Shown: positions 28,363 through 38,477 of the stretch, piece after piece | Layout: the number at the start of each line of letters is the position of its first letter | How positions within the stretch are numbered: the stretch's first letter is position 1 | NCBI RefSeq assembly: GCF_029960645.1 | Contig: NZ_JASBQY010000007.1 | Location: 1 to 46,966 of the forward strand | DNA from: Arthrobacter sp. AL12 | Lineage (GTDB): Bacteria > Actinomycetota > Actinomycetes > Actinomycetales > Micrococcaceae | Direction of reading: 5' to 3' | DNA length: 46,966 nucleotides | The notes under the pieces: generated by a model | The model's database searches: none | What the model was told of the DNA's origin: nothing | What the model saw: the letters and a program-made list of their open reading frames with translations, nothing else | Program-made: the position numbers and the translations under genes

Positions 28363-28800
28363 TCAGGCGGGCGGGGCGGGGGAGCGGAGCACGGTGAAGC
28401 CTGGGCTCTGATCGGGGAGGTCCTGTTCGGGCTGGCGGCCTTCGGGGAGGACGACGGCGATCGGCGCCCCGGAAGCGGCCACCCGCCCCAGTTCCCGGAC
28501 GACGTCGTCCCATTCCTCCGGGGGCAGTCCCGCGAGGGCGTCCACCGCCCACACCGAGGGGAAGACCGAGTCGGCGAAGGGCAGCGAGCCGGCCGGAGCG
28601 ACCGAGGCTTCCAGACCCCGGGCCCGCGCCGCATGGATGTTCTCCTCGGACGGGTCGACGCCGGTGAAGTGGATGCCGGACTGGACAAAGCGGAGCCCGG
28701 TTGCGCCCTGGCCGCAGTCCAGGCCGAGCACACCCCGGCGTCCCTCAGCCTTAAGCAGGGCCACGAATTCGGTCAGCGGGTCTTCCGGGGAAAGTGCCAT
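28363..28800 (-). CDS. Small class I SAM-dependent methyltransferase
   Basis: A 145-residue Methyltransf_11-like domain. Motif I is VLGLDCGQGATGLRF, with Asp-Cys-Gly replacing the usual D-x-G-C-G-x-G order. Motif II is HFTGVDPSEENIHAARARG, and motif IV is SVFPSVWAVDALAGLPPEEWDDVVRELGRV. It is shorter than most family members and lacks a substrate-binding cap, so the substrate cannot be inferred. The start is set at ATG 28800; an upstream in-frame TTG at 28812 would add MNRG. It ends right at palindromic element copy 3. Confidence 0.8.
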   Translation of the reverse strand: MALSPEDPLTEFVALLKAEGRRGVLGLDCGQGATGLRFVQSGIHFTGVDPSEENIHAARARGLEASVAPAGSLPFADSVFPSVWAVDALAGLPPEEWDDVVRELGRVAASGAPIAVVLPEGRQPEQDLPDQSPGFTVLRSPAPPA

Positions 28801-28821
28801 ACCCCTATTCAATGACCGCCG

Positions 28822-28861
28822 TCAGCTGAAAACAACCGTCCTCAGTTGAAAACAACCGTCC
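28822..28861 (-). repeat. 20-bp tandem duplication of the purU 3' end
   Basis: TCAGCTGAAAACAACCGTCC (28822-28841) and TCAGTTGAAAACAACCGTCC (28842-28861) are adjacent and differ at one base. The downstream-most copy on the minus strand repeats the last codons and stop of purU outside the gene. Confidence 0.9.
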
Positions 28862-29711
28862 GGTTCCCGTCCAGCAGGACCCGGTGCTCGGCATGCCACT
28901 GCACCGCCTGGGCCAGCGTGCGGCCCTCCACGTCGCGGCCCATCTGGACGAACTGCTCGGCCGTGCGCCGGTGGTCGACCCGGATCACTTCCTGTTCGAT
29001 GATCGGCCCCTCGTCCAGGGCCGCCGTCACGTAGTGCGCGGTGGCGCCGATGAGCTTCACGCCCCGGGCGTGCGCCTGGTGGTAGGGCTTGGCGCCCTTG
29101 AAGGACGGCAGGAAGGAGTGGTGGATGTTGATGGCCTTGCCGGTCAGCTGCTGGCACAGTTCGTCGGAGATGATCTGCATGTAGCGGGCAAGGACCGTGA
29201 GCTCGACGTCATGCTCGGCCATCAGCGCCCGCAGCTCGTCCTCGGCCCGGACCTTGGTGTCCGGGGTGACCGGGAGGTGGTGGAAGGGGATGCCGTAGAA
29301 CTCGGCCAGGCCCGCCAGATCCCGGTGGTTGGAGACAATGGCGGGGATCTCGATGGGCAGGGTGCCGGAGCGCTGCAGGAACAGCAGGTCATTGAGGCAG
29401 TGCGCGGACGTGCTGGCCATCAACAACGTGCGGACCTTCCGCCCGGCCGGGTTGAGGCTCCACTGCATCCCGAAGGCCTGGGCTACGGGCTCCAGGGCGG
29501 CCTGGAGCTCCAGCTGGGAGGACGCGGTCGTGGCCTCGACGCGCATGAAGAACGTGCCGGTGCTCTGGCTGCCGTACTGCTGGGAGTCCGTAATATTGCA
29601 GCCCGCGATGAGCAGGGCGCCGGCCACGGCGTGCACGATTCCGGGGCGGTCCGGGCAGGAGAGGGTGAGGATATAGGAGGCAGTCAGCTGGTCGTCAGTC
29701 ACGGAAGTCAA
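28842..29711 (-). CDS. purU: Formyltetrahydrofolate deformylase
   Basis: It hydrolyses 10-formyl-THF to THF and formate, balancing one-carbon pools and feeding formate-dependent steps. The 289 residues carry an N-terminal ACT domain (about 10-90, YILTLSCPDRPGIVHAVAG). The C-terminal formyltransferase fold has Asn-x-His in INIHHSFLPSFKGAKPYHQA and Asp in LDEGPIIEQEV, the same catalytic arrangement as PurN. It stands alone and faces away from glyA. The last 20 bp are tandemly duplicated after the stop. Confidence 0.96.
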   Translation of the reverse strand: MTSVTDDQLTASYILTLSCPDRPGIVHAVAGALLIAGCNITDSQQYGSQSTGTFFMRVEATTASSQLELQAALEPVAQAFGMQWSLNPAGRKVRTLLMASTSAHCLNDLLFLQRSGTLPIEIPAIVSNHRDLAGLAEFYGIPFHHLPVTPDTKVRAEDELRALMAEHDVELTVLARYMQIISDELCQQLTGKAINIHHSFLPSFKGAKPYHQAHARGVKLIGATAHYVTAALDEGPIIEQEVIRVDHRRTAEQFVQMGRDVEGRTLAQAVQWHAEHRVLLDGNRTVVFN

Positions 29712-29766
29712 GCCTACCTGCGGTCAACCGGGGGCTCGGTCCGTGCCGCCGGTCTGGGGTACTCTT

Positions 29767-29852
29767 GAACGGTCGCAACTGGCGTTGGGTGGCTAACCAC
29801 CAGGGAGCGGCACTCACGAAGACCACGGATCGTACGCCTGGGCCGAGGGTCA
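29767..29852 (+). ncRNA. ZTP riboswitch (pfl motif)
   Basis: The conserved parts appear in order: ACTGGCG (29778-29784), the hairpin GGGTGGCTAACCACC followed by AGGGAGCGGC, a variable linker and CGCCTGGGC (29835-29843). The class binds ZTP/ZMP, the AICAR-branch alarmone of folate shortage, and is known upstream of glyA, folD and purH. Here it heads glyA-folD. Boundaries are approximate. Confidence 0.85.
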
Positions 29853-29854
29853 TG

Positions 29855-29915
29855 TTTTTCCGGCTGGCAGCGCCTTGCTGCCGGCCCGCATCGGTGCCCC
29901 ACTGCGGGTGCCGGC
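29855..29915 (+). promoter_or_regulatory. Candidate expression platform of the ZTP riboswitch
   Basis: A TTTTT run (29855-29859) follows the aptamer directly. Two hairpins come next: GGCAGC/GCTGCC (29866-29871 with 29877-29882) and GCCGGC-CCGCA pairing with 29903-29915. They share bases 29880-29882, so they exclude each other, as expected of a switching structure. The remaining leader to 30022 shows no gene. Confidence 0.45.
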
Positions 29916-30022
29916 CCCTTGTCGCGTCCCGGTTTCCCGGGGCCGTAATCTAGGGGCGCCGCCGCGGGCCAGCCGGTAACCTGACCTTAAGCAGTGCCCG
30001 TTGCCTAGCCAGGAGTTCCCCC

Positions 30023-31324
30023 GTGACCACCTCTCTTAGCCTTTCCTCAGCCGCCGTGAGCGACCAGCCACTGGCCGAGCTTGACCCCGAAATCGCCGCA
30101 GTCCTTGCCCAGGAGCTTGGCCGCCAGCGCGGCACCCTGGAAATGATCGCCTCCGAGAACTTCGCCCCGCGCGCCGTGATGGAAGCCCAGGGTTCGGTCC
30201 TGACCAACAAGTACGCCGAGGGTTACCCCGGCCGCCGCTACTACGGCGGCTGCGAGTACGTCGACATCGCCGAGCAGCTCGCGATCGACCGGGTCAAGGA
30301 GCTCTTCGGCGCGGAATACGCCAACGTCCAGCCGCACTCCGGCGCCCAGGCCAACGCCGCGGCGCTCTCCGCGATGATCACCCCGGGGGATAAGATTCTG
30401 GGCCTGTCCCTGGCCCACGGCGGCCACCTGACCCACGGCATGAAGCTCAACTTCTCCGGCAAGCTCTACGAGGTCGCCGCCTACCAGGTCGAGCAGGACG
30501 ACTTCCGCATCGACATGGACAAGCTCCGCGCGCAGGCCATCGCCGAGAGGCCGAAGGTGATCATCGCCGGCTGGTCAGCCTACCCGCGCCACCTGGACTT
30601 CGCGGCCTTCCGCTCGATCGCCGACGAGGTCGGGGCCCTGCTGTGGACCGACATGGCGCACTTCGCCGGCCTCGTGGCCGCCGGTCTGCACCCGAGCCCG
30701 GTCCCGTACTCCGACGTCGTCACCTCCACCGTGCACAAGACCCTTGCGGGCCCTCGCTCCGGGGTGATCCTGGCCAAGAAGGAATGGGCCAAAAAGATCA
30801 ACTCCAACGTCTTCCCGGGCCAGCAGGGCGGACCGCTGATGCACGTGATCGCCGCCAAGGCCGTCGCGTTCAAGATCGCCGGCACCGAGGAATTCAAAGA
30901 ACGCCAGGAGCGCGTCCTCGAGGGCGCCCGGATCATCGCCGACCGCCTCAACCAGGCCGACGTTTCCGACGCCGGCGTCTCCGTCCTGACCGGCGGCACA
31001 GACGTGCACCTGGTCCTGGTGGACCTGCGCAACTCCCAGCTCGACGGCCAGCAGGCCGAAGACCTCCTGCACTCGGTCGGCATCACGGTCAACCGCAACG
31101 CTGTGCCGTTCGACCCGCGCCCGCCGATGGTCACCTCCGGCCTGCGCATCGGCACCCCGGCCCTGGCCACCCGCGGCTTCGGCGCCAAGGAGTTCACCGA
31201 GGTCGCCGAGATCATCGCGACCGCGCTGAAGGCCGGTGCCGCCACCGACATCGAGGCGCTCCAGTCCCGCGTGGACAAGCTCGCCGCCGACTTCCCGCTG
31301 TACCCGCAGCACGAGCAGTGGTAG
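30023..31324 (+). CDS. glyA: Serine hydroxymethyltransferase
   Basis: A PLP enzyme converting serine and THF to glycine and 5,10-methylene-THF, the main source of one-carbon units. The 433 residues fit the family (about 420-435). Signature blocks are [39 protein letters not shown] and the Schiff-base lysine Lys239 in [13 protein letters not shown]. The GTG start at 30023 has a perfect AGGAG seven bases upstream. It is the first gene of a two-gene operon under the ZTP riboswitch. Confidence 0.97.
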   Translation: MTTSLSLSSAAVSDQPLAELDPEIAAVLAQELGRQRGTLEMIASENFAPRAVMEAQGSVLTNKYAEGYPGRRYYGGCEYVDIAEQLAIDRVKELFGAEYANVQPHSGAQANAAALSAMITPGDKILGLSLAHGGHLTHGMKLNFSGKLYEVAAYQVEQDDFRIDMDKLRAQAIAERPKVIIAGWSAYPRHLDFAAFRSIADEVGALLWTDMAHFAGLVAAGLHPSPVPYSDVVTSTVHKTLAGPRSGVILAKKEWAKKINSNVFPGQQGGPLMHVIAAKAVAFKIAGTEEFKERQERVLEGARIIADRLNQADVSDAGVSVLTGGTDVHLVLVDLRNSQLDGQQAEDLLHSVGITVNRNAVPFDPRPPMVTSGLRIGTPALATRGFGAKEFTEVAEIIATALKAGAATDIEALQSRVDKLAADFPLYPQHEQW

Positions 31325-31327
31325 GCC

Positions 31328-32260
31328 ATGACATCTGCTGAGACTGCCCACACGGCTGAAACCGCGCGGATCCTCGACGGCAAGGCCACCGCCGCCACGA
31401 TCAAGGCCGAGCTGACCGAACGCGTGGCCGCGCTCAAGGCCCGCGGGATCGTCCCGGGCCTGGGCACCATCCTGGTCGGCTCCGACCCGGGCAGCACCTG
31501 GTACGTCGGCGGCAAGCACAAGGACTGCGCCGAGGTGGGCATCACCTCCATCCGCCGCGACCTGCCGGAGGACACCAGCCAGGAGGAGCTGCTGGCCGTG
31601 GTCCGGGAGCTCAACGAGAACCCGGAATGCACCGGCTACATCGTCCAACTCCCGCTGCCCAAGCACATCGACCAGGACGTCATCCTGGAGGCCATGGACC
31701 CCGACAAGGACGCCGACGGCCTGCACCCGATGAACCTTGGCCGGCTCGTGGCGAACGTCAGCGGCCCCATGAAGTCCCCGCTGCCGTGCACGCCCAAGGG
31801 CTGCGTGGAACTGCTCACCCGGCACGGCATCAGCCTCAGCGGCAAGCGCGTGCTGGTGGTGGGCCGCGGGGTCACGATCGGCCGCCCGGTCGGGCTGCTG
31901 CTCACCCGCAAGGACGTCAACGCCACGGTCATCCTGGCCCACACCGGGACGGTGGACCTGCCCGCAGAACTCCGGCAGGCCGACGTCGTGATTGCCGCGG
32001 CCGGCCAGCCGCACATGATCAAGGCGGAGGACCTCAAGCCGGGCGCGATCGTGCTCGACGTCGGCGTCAGCCGCGTCGACGACGGTTCCGGCAAGGCGGT
32101 GGTCACCGGAGACGTGGACCCCGCCGCGGCCGACGTCGCCGCCTGGCTGTCCCCGAACCCCGGGGGAGTGGGCCCGATGACCCGCGCCATGCTGCTGGCC
32201 AACGTGGTGGAAACCGCCGAACGCCACGTGGCCGAGGCGGGCCCCTCCGGCACCGCCTGA
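31328..32260 (+). CDS. folD: Methylene-THF dehydrogenase / cyclohydrolase
   Basis: A bifunctional enzyme making 10-formyl-THF from the methylene-THF supplied by GlyA. The 310 residues include the catalytic Lys63 region [14 protein letters not shown], the folate-site motif VQLPLPKHI, the DG motif [26 protein letters not shown] and the Rossmann loop [13 protein letters not shown]. The ATG is three bases after the glyA stop, so they form one transcript. Its product feeds PurN and PurH and is drained by PurU, all encoded in this window. A strong hairpin follows at 32282. Confidence 0.97.
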   Translation: MTSAETAHTAETARILDGKATAATIKAELTERVAALKARGIVPGLGTILVGSDPGSTWYVGGKHKDCAEVGITSIRRDLPEDTSQEELLAVVRELNENPECTGYIVQLPLPKHIDQDVILEAMDPDKDADGLHPMNLGRLVANVSGPMKSPLPCTPKGCVELLTRHGISLSGKRVLVVGRGVTIGRPVGLLLTRKDVNATVILAHTGTVDLPAELRQADVVIAAAGQPHMIKAEDLKPGAIVLDVGVSRVDDGSGKAVVTGDVDPAAADVAAWLSPNPGGVGPMTRAMLLANVVETAERHVAEAGPSGTA

Positions 32261-32281
32261 ACCGCCTGAGTGTTTTCTGTT

Positions 32282-32319
32282 CCCAGGGCGCCCCTCTGTC
32301 CCGGAGGTGGCGCCCTGGG
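32282..32319 (+). terminator. Terminator of glyA-folD
   Basis: Arms 32282-32292 and 32309-32319 pair perfectly over 11 bp, with an inner CCTC/GAGG stem inside the loop. It lies 22 bases past the folD stop. There is no clear T-run. Confidence 0.75.
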
Positions 32320-32485
32320 CCGTTAAATCCCCGGACAGCACACGGACATCACGGAACGGCCACCGTCTGGATTTTTTACGAAAAGACTCTTTCATAGTCC
32401 GGCGGGATCCACTACCGTGATTCGGGTGCCTGAACTAGTCTCAAAAGAATCCTCAGCCCAGGAAGCCTCCCAAAAGGACGCCCCA

Positions 32486-33436
32486 GTGAGCAGCCCCGCC
32501 GAAACCGGACCGCCGCAGTATGTGATCACCGCCGAAAACCTGACGAAGCGCTACGGCGACGTCGTCGCCGTCGACGGTATCTCCTTCTCCGTGCCCGCCG
32601 GTGAGGCCTTCGGCCTGCTGGGCCCCAACGGCGCCGGCAAGTCCACCACCATGAAGATGATCGGCGGTGTGTCCCAGCGGACCTCAGGGAGCCTGAACAT
32701 CATGGGGATGGACCCGGACCAGAACGGGCCTGAGGTCCGCGCGCACCTGGGCGTCGTCCCGCAGCAGGACAACCTGGACGAGGAACTCAAGGTCCGGGAC
32801 AACCTCCTGGTCTACGGGCGCTACTTCGGGCTACCGATGAGCTACCTCCGGCCCAAGGCCGACGAGCTGCTGGAGTTCGCGCAGCTCACGGACAAGGCCA
32901 AATCCAAGGTGGACGCGCTCTCCGGCGGCATGAAGCGCCGCCTCACGATCGCGCGCTCCCTCATCAACGAACCCCGGATCCTGCTCCTGGACGAGCCCAC
33001 CACCGGGCTGGACCCGCAGGCCCGGCACATCCTCTGGGACCGGCTGTTCCGGCTCAAGGAGCAGGGCGTCACGCTGATCCTCACCACCCACTACATGGAC
33101 GAGGCCGAGCAGCTCTGCGACCGCCTGATCGTGGTGGACAAGGGCAGGATCATGGCCGAGGGCTCACCCGCCAGCCTGATCCGCGAGTACTCCACCCGCG
33201 AGGTCCTCGAGCTGCGCTTCGGCTCGGAGCGCAACGCCACCGTCGGCACAGAACTCGAAGGCATCGGCGAACGGCTGGAAACCCTGCCGGACCGCGTCCT
33301 GATCTACGCCCACGACGGCGAGGCCGCCCTCGAGGAGGTCTCCGCCCGCGGGCTGCGCCCGGTGACATCGCTGGTGCGCCGGTCCTCGCTGGAGGACGTC
33401 TTCCTGCGCCTGACCGGCCGGAGCCTCGTTGACTAG
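32486..33436 (+). CDS. NodI-like ABC transporter ATP-binding protein
   Basis: A 316-residue ABC-2-type exporter ATPase with Walker A GPNGAGKST, Q-loop VVPQQDNLDEELKVRDNL, signature LSGGMKRRL, Walker B ILLLDEPTTGLDP and H-loop TTHYMDEAEQ. The Q-loop stretch and the following YGRYFGL resemble NodI and other lipo-oligosaccharide or drug exporter ATPases. I favour the GTG at 32486 because AAAGGA sits seven bases upstream; an in-frame GTG at 32417 would add 23 residues of Ser/Gln-rich sequence. It overlaps the next gene by eight bases, so the three transporter genes form an operon. The substrate is unknown. Confidence 0.9.
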   Translation: MSSPAETGPPQYVITAENLTKRYGDVVAVDGISFSVPAGEAFGLLGPNGAGKSTTMKMIGGVSQRTSGSLNIMGMDPDQNGPEVRAHLGVVPQQDNLDEELKVRDNLLVYGRYFGLPMSYLRPKADELLEFAQLTDKAKSKVDALSGGMKRRLTIARSLINEPRILLLDEPTTGLDPQARHILWDRLFRLKEQGVTLILTTHYMDEAEQLCDRLIVVDKGRIMAEGSPASLIREYSTREVLELRFGSERNATVGTELEGIGERLETLPDRVLIYAHDGEAALEEVSARGLRPVTSLVRRSSLEDVFLRLTGRSLVD

Positions 33437-34313
33437 GAAAGCGGCAGCACCGGGGCAGGTGTCCGGGGTGACGGGCGCGACGGCGGCTCCCGGCCTGCGC
33501 GCCCATCCGCCGGAGGTCTCTGCGGCCCGGGCCAGGCGCTGGGGGTCGCTCTACTTCGCTGAACACGTCCTCCGCGTGATGAAGAGCTACGGCTGGACCA
33601 TCGTGATGTACGGCGTCGGGCAGCCCGTCGCCTATCTCTTCGCGATGGGCGTGGGGCTGGCGACGCTGGTCGACACCAGCAGCGACGCCGGCTTCGGCGG
33701 GGTTAGCTACCTGACCTTCATCGCGCCGGCGCTGCTGGTCTCCGCCGCCGTCATGGCGGCGGCCAGCGAGCTGACTTTCCCCGTGATGGACGGCTTCAAG
33801 TGGCGCCGGATCTACTACGGGCCGCACGCCTCGCCGCTGACGCCCCAGCAGATCGCGCTGGGGCAGATCATCGCCGTCACGGTGCGCTTCCTGCTGCAGT
33901 CCGCGATCTACTTCGTGGTGGTGGCGCTGTTCGGGGCGTCGCCGAGCGCCTGGGGGTGGGTGTCGATCCTGGTCGCCACCCTCACCGGTTTGGCCTTCGG
34001 GCTGCCGTTGATGGCCTACGCCGCGTCGGTCACGCAGGACAAGGGCCAGTTCGCCATGGTGATGCGCTTCATCGTGATGCCGCTGTTCCTGTTTTCCGGG
34101 ACCTTCTTCCCGCTGGACACCCTGCCGCTGACCGTGCGCTGGATCGGCTGGATCTCCCCGATCTGGCACGGCACCGAGCTGGGCCGGGTTTTCAGCTATG
34201 GATACCAGGAGCCCCCGCTGCTGACCATCGCGCACTTCGTCTTCCTGCTGGTCCTCACGGTGGTTGGCTGGGTCCTGACCAAGCGGCAGTTCATCAAGAG
34301 GATGGCCGGATGA
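33429..34313 (+). CDS. ABC-2 type permease, first of a pair
   Basis: A 294-residue NodJ-like permease. A cytoplasmic N-terminus of about 45 residues precedes six helices, including MYGVGQPVAYLFAMGVGLATLVD and the late block MPLFLFSGTFFPLDTLPLTVRWIGWISPIWHGTEL. The F(L)FSGTFFPL motif is the ABC2 membrane family hallmark. The start is probably the TTG at 33429, overlapping the ATPase gene by eight bases; a GTG at 33462 is possible. It overlaps the next gene by ATGA. It most likely forms a heterodimeric channel with that second permease. Confidence 0.88.
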   Translation: MTRKAAAPGQVSGVTGATAAPGLRAHPPEVSAARARRWGSLYFAEHVLRVMKSYGWTIVMYGVGQPVAYLFAMGVGLATLVDTSSDAGFGGVSYLTFIAPALLVSAAVMAAASELTFPVMDGFKWRRIYYGPHASPLTPQQIALGQIIAVTVRFLLQSAIYFVVVALFGASPSAWGWVSILVATLTGLAFGLPLMAYAASVTQDKGQFAMVMRFIVMPLFLFSGTFFPLDTLPLTVRWIGWISPIWHGTELGRVFSYGYQEPPLLTIAHFVFLLVLTVVGWVLTKRQFIKRMAG

Positions 34314-35143
34314 GCGCCGTCACCACCCGCCACAGCGACGCCGAGGCGGCGCGCAACCGGAAGTTCGGGCCGCTGTACTCCCGGAACGTCCGTGCCGTCG
34401 TTGCCCGCGGTCTGATGGCTACCAAGAGCAGCAACTGGATGGTCATGCTCTCCGGCTTCTTCGAGCCCGTGCTGTACCTGATCGCGATGGGCGTCGGCCT
34501 GGGCGCCATCGTCGGCTCCGTGCCGGGGCCGGGAGGCGGGGAGATTTCCTACGCCGCCTACATCGCCCCGGCCCTGCTGGCCGTGTCCGCGATGAACGGC
34601 GCGGTCTACGACTCGACCTGGAACGTGTTCTTCAAGATGAACTTTTCCAAGCTTTACCAGGGCATGCTCTACACCTCCCTGGGCCCGATCGACGTCGCCA
34701 TGGGGGAGATCTTCCTGGCCCTGCTGCGGGGCTTGATGTACGCCACGGGGTTCACCGCCGTGATGGCCGTGATGGGGCTGATCACCACGCCGTGGGCCAT
34801 CCTGATGATCCCGGCAGCGGTGCTGATCGCCTTCGGCTTCGCGAGTTTCGGCATGGGCATCACCAGCTTCATGAAGACGTTCCAGCAGATGGACTGGATC
34901 AACTTCGCGATGCTGCCGATGTTCCTGTTCAGCGCCACCTTTTACCCGCTCAGCGTCTACCCGCAGTACATCCAGTGGCTCATCCAGGCCATGCCGCTGT
35001 GGCATGGCGTGGAATTGCTCCGGCAGATCAGCGTGGGCATCTTCACCCCGGCGACGGCGGTGCACATCGGCTATTACCTCGTGATGATCGCCCTCGGCGT
35101 GCTGCTCACCACGAGCAGGCTGCGCCGGTTGTTCCTCAAATAG
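34310..35143 (+). CDS. ABC-2 type permease, second of a pair
   Basis: A 277-residue paralogue of the preceding permease with the same plan: FFEPVLYLIAMGVGLGAIVG early, AYIAPALLAVSAMNGAVYDS in the middle, and MFLFSATFYPLSVYPQYIQW and MPLWHGVELLRQISVG late. The frame is open far upstream inside the previous gene, but the ATG at 34310 in the ATGA overlap gives the right N-terminus. Having two distinct NodJ-like subunits rather than a homodimer suggests an asymmetric exporter. No terminator with a T-run is obvious after it; the 87 bp to the next gene are GC-rich. Confidence 0.88.
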   Translation: MSAVTTRHSDAEAARNRKFGPLYSRNVRAVVARGLMATKSSNWMVMLSGFFEPVLYLIAMGVGLGAIVGSVPGPGGGEISYAAYIAPALLAVSAMNGAVYDSTWNVFFKMNFSKLYQGMLYTSLGPIDVAMGEIFLALLRGLMYATGFTAVMAVMGLITTPWAILMIPAAVLIAFGFASFGMGITSFMKTFQQMDWINFAMLPMFLFSATFYPLSVYPQYIQWLIQAMPLWHGVELLRQISVGIFTPATAVHIGYYLVMIALGVLLTTSRLRRLFLK

Positions 35144-35230
35144 GGCCCGGGGGCGACGCCGGCGCGGACGCCCCGTTCGCCCCGGGTGGAAGCGGCCCGG
35201 GCCGATGCGGGGGTTTGCGATAATGGGCTC

Positions 35231-35803
35231 ATGCAATCTCTGGGCAACTCCGAGTCTTCCAAGCCGTCCGCGTACAACACCGCCACCGGCAAGTTCTCCA
35301 TGCTGCGCATCAGCGGGCCCGGCATGATGGTGTTTATCATCGCCTTCGTTGTCGCGGTCATCTTTGCCGCGAACCAGAACGACGTCGTCGGCTGGATCGT
35401 GGCGATCATCGCCGGCTTCTGGCTCGCGCTGGCCTCCTTCGTGGTCCTCAGCATCCAGAAGGCAGCCCGGAAGGCCGGGGCGAAGCTCACCGAAGCGCAG
35501 AACGCCTTCAACGCGGCCGCCGGCCGGGCACCGTCGTCGGGCAGTGTCGACCATGGCGGCACCCGCCTCGTGCAGGTCCGCCGCGAAGCCGACGAGGTCC
35601 GGGACCTGAAACTCGACCACTCGTTCAAGATTGTCCAGGTGCAGGTCCGCGTCGTCGAGCAGGAGCAGGCGAAGGGTGCCGCCTCGGACCAGGAAACGAT
35701 CCGCCGGGCGCTTGAGACCATTGAGATCACCGCCACGAACGCGCGGGACATGATCAAGTCCTCCGGCACCGACGAACCTGTCGCCGGAACCATTGTCGAC
35801 TAG
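35231..35803 (+). CDS. Hypothetical membrane protein with coiled C-terminus
   Basis: A 190-residue protein with two adjacent membrane helices (about 31-47 and 53-75). A charged, probably helical cytoplasmic domain contains RLVQVRREADEVRDLKLDHS and IVQVQVRVVEQEQAKGAASD and ends at IKSSGTDEPV. No catalytic motif is visible and I do not recognise the family. The ATG at 35231 is preferred over a longer frame from 35186, whose first residues do not look like protein. It lies ten bases before the exonuclease III start, so the two may be co-transcribed. Confidence 0.75.
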   Translation: MQSLGNSESSKPSAYNTATGKFSMLRISGPGMMVFIIAFVVAVIFAANQNDVVGWIVAIIAGFWLALASFVVLSIQKAARKAGAKLTEAQNAFNAAAGRAPSSGSVDHGGTRLVQVRREADEVRDLKLDHSFKIVQVQVRVVEQEQAKGAASDQETIRRALETIEITATNARDMIKSSGTDEPVAGTIVD

Positions 35804-35813
35804 AGTGGATCGG

Positions 35814-37807
<1,994 letters not shown>

Positions 37808-37811
37808 CGCA

Positions 37812-38477
37812 ATGTCCTCCGTCAGCAAAGTCACCGCTAACGCGCCGGCCGGCACCACGGCGCGTGCCGGCAGCAGCACGGCCCGAGAGATCCAGGACGC
37901 CGCGGGCGACGGACAGCGCAGCGAAGGCATCAGTATCGGCGTGATCCTGGGGTTCCCGGCGGAAATCGCCGAGGAGCTCCAGCGCTGGCGGGCGTCCTTC
38001 GGTGACCCCATGGCCGGCATCATCCCCGCCCACATCACGCTGGTGACCACCACCATGACCCAGGACTGGGAAGCCACGCGCAACCATGTGCGTGACGTTG
38101 CCAGCAAACAGGAGCCCTTCAACGTGACCATCGCCGGGACGGGGTCCTTCCGGCCGGTGTCTCCCGTGGTCTTCCTCAATGTTGAGGACGGCTTCGGGGA
38201 CTGCGTCAGCCTGCACCAGCAGCTGCAGGCCGGACCGCTGGAGCGTGAACTGCCGTTTGCGTACCACCCGCACGTCACCGTCGCCCACGACGTCGCCCCC
38301 GAGAGCCTCGATGAGGCCGAAACGGCGCTCAAGGATTACAGGGCCACGTTCCCTGTGGTTAGCATGGGACTCTACGAGCACGACGACAACGGCATTTGGC
38401 AGCTACGGGAAGAGCTTGACTTTGGGACCGAATCTGACAACGACCGAGGCGAGGACGGTGCAGCAGGCACCCACTGA
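37812..38477 (+). CDS. 2'-5' RNA ligase-like 2H phosphoesterase
   Basis: A 221-residue protein of the 2H phosphoesterase superfamily with both His-x-Thr motifs, HITLV and HVTVA, about 90 residues apart. Family members open cyclic phosphates or join 2'-5' RNA ends; the substrate here is unknown. The first 40 residues are low-complexity Ala/Thr/Ser and the C-terminus is acidic (SDNDRGEDG). The ATG at 37812 is four bases past the trpS stop, and its 3' end overlaps the YihY gene by 20 bp, so it lies in an operon with trpS. A link to tRNA or RNA repair is inference from position. Confidence 0.85.
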   Translation: MSSVSKVTANAPAGTTARAGSSTAREIQDAAGDGQRSEGISIGVILGFPAEIAEELQRWRASFGDPMAGIIPAHITLVTTTMTQDWEATRNHVRDVASKQEPFNVTIAGTGSFRPVSPVVFLNVEDGFGDCVSLHQQLQAGPLERELPFAYHPHVTVAHDVAPESLDEAETALKDYRATFPVVSMGLYEHDDNGIWQLREELDFGTESDNDRGEDGAAGTH

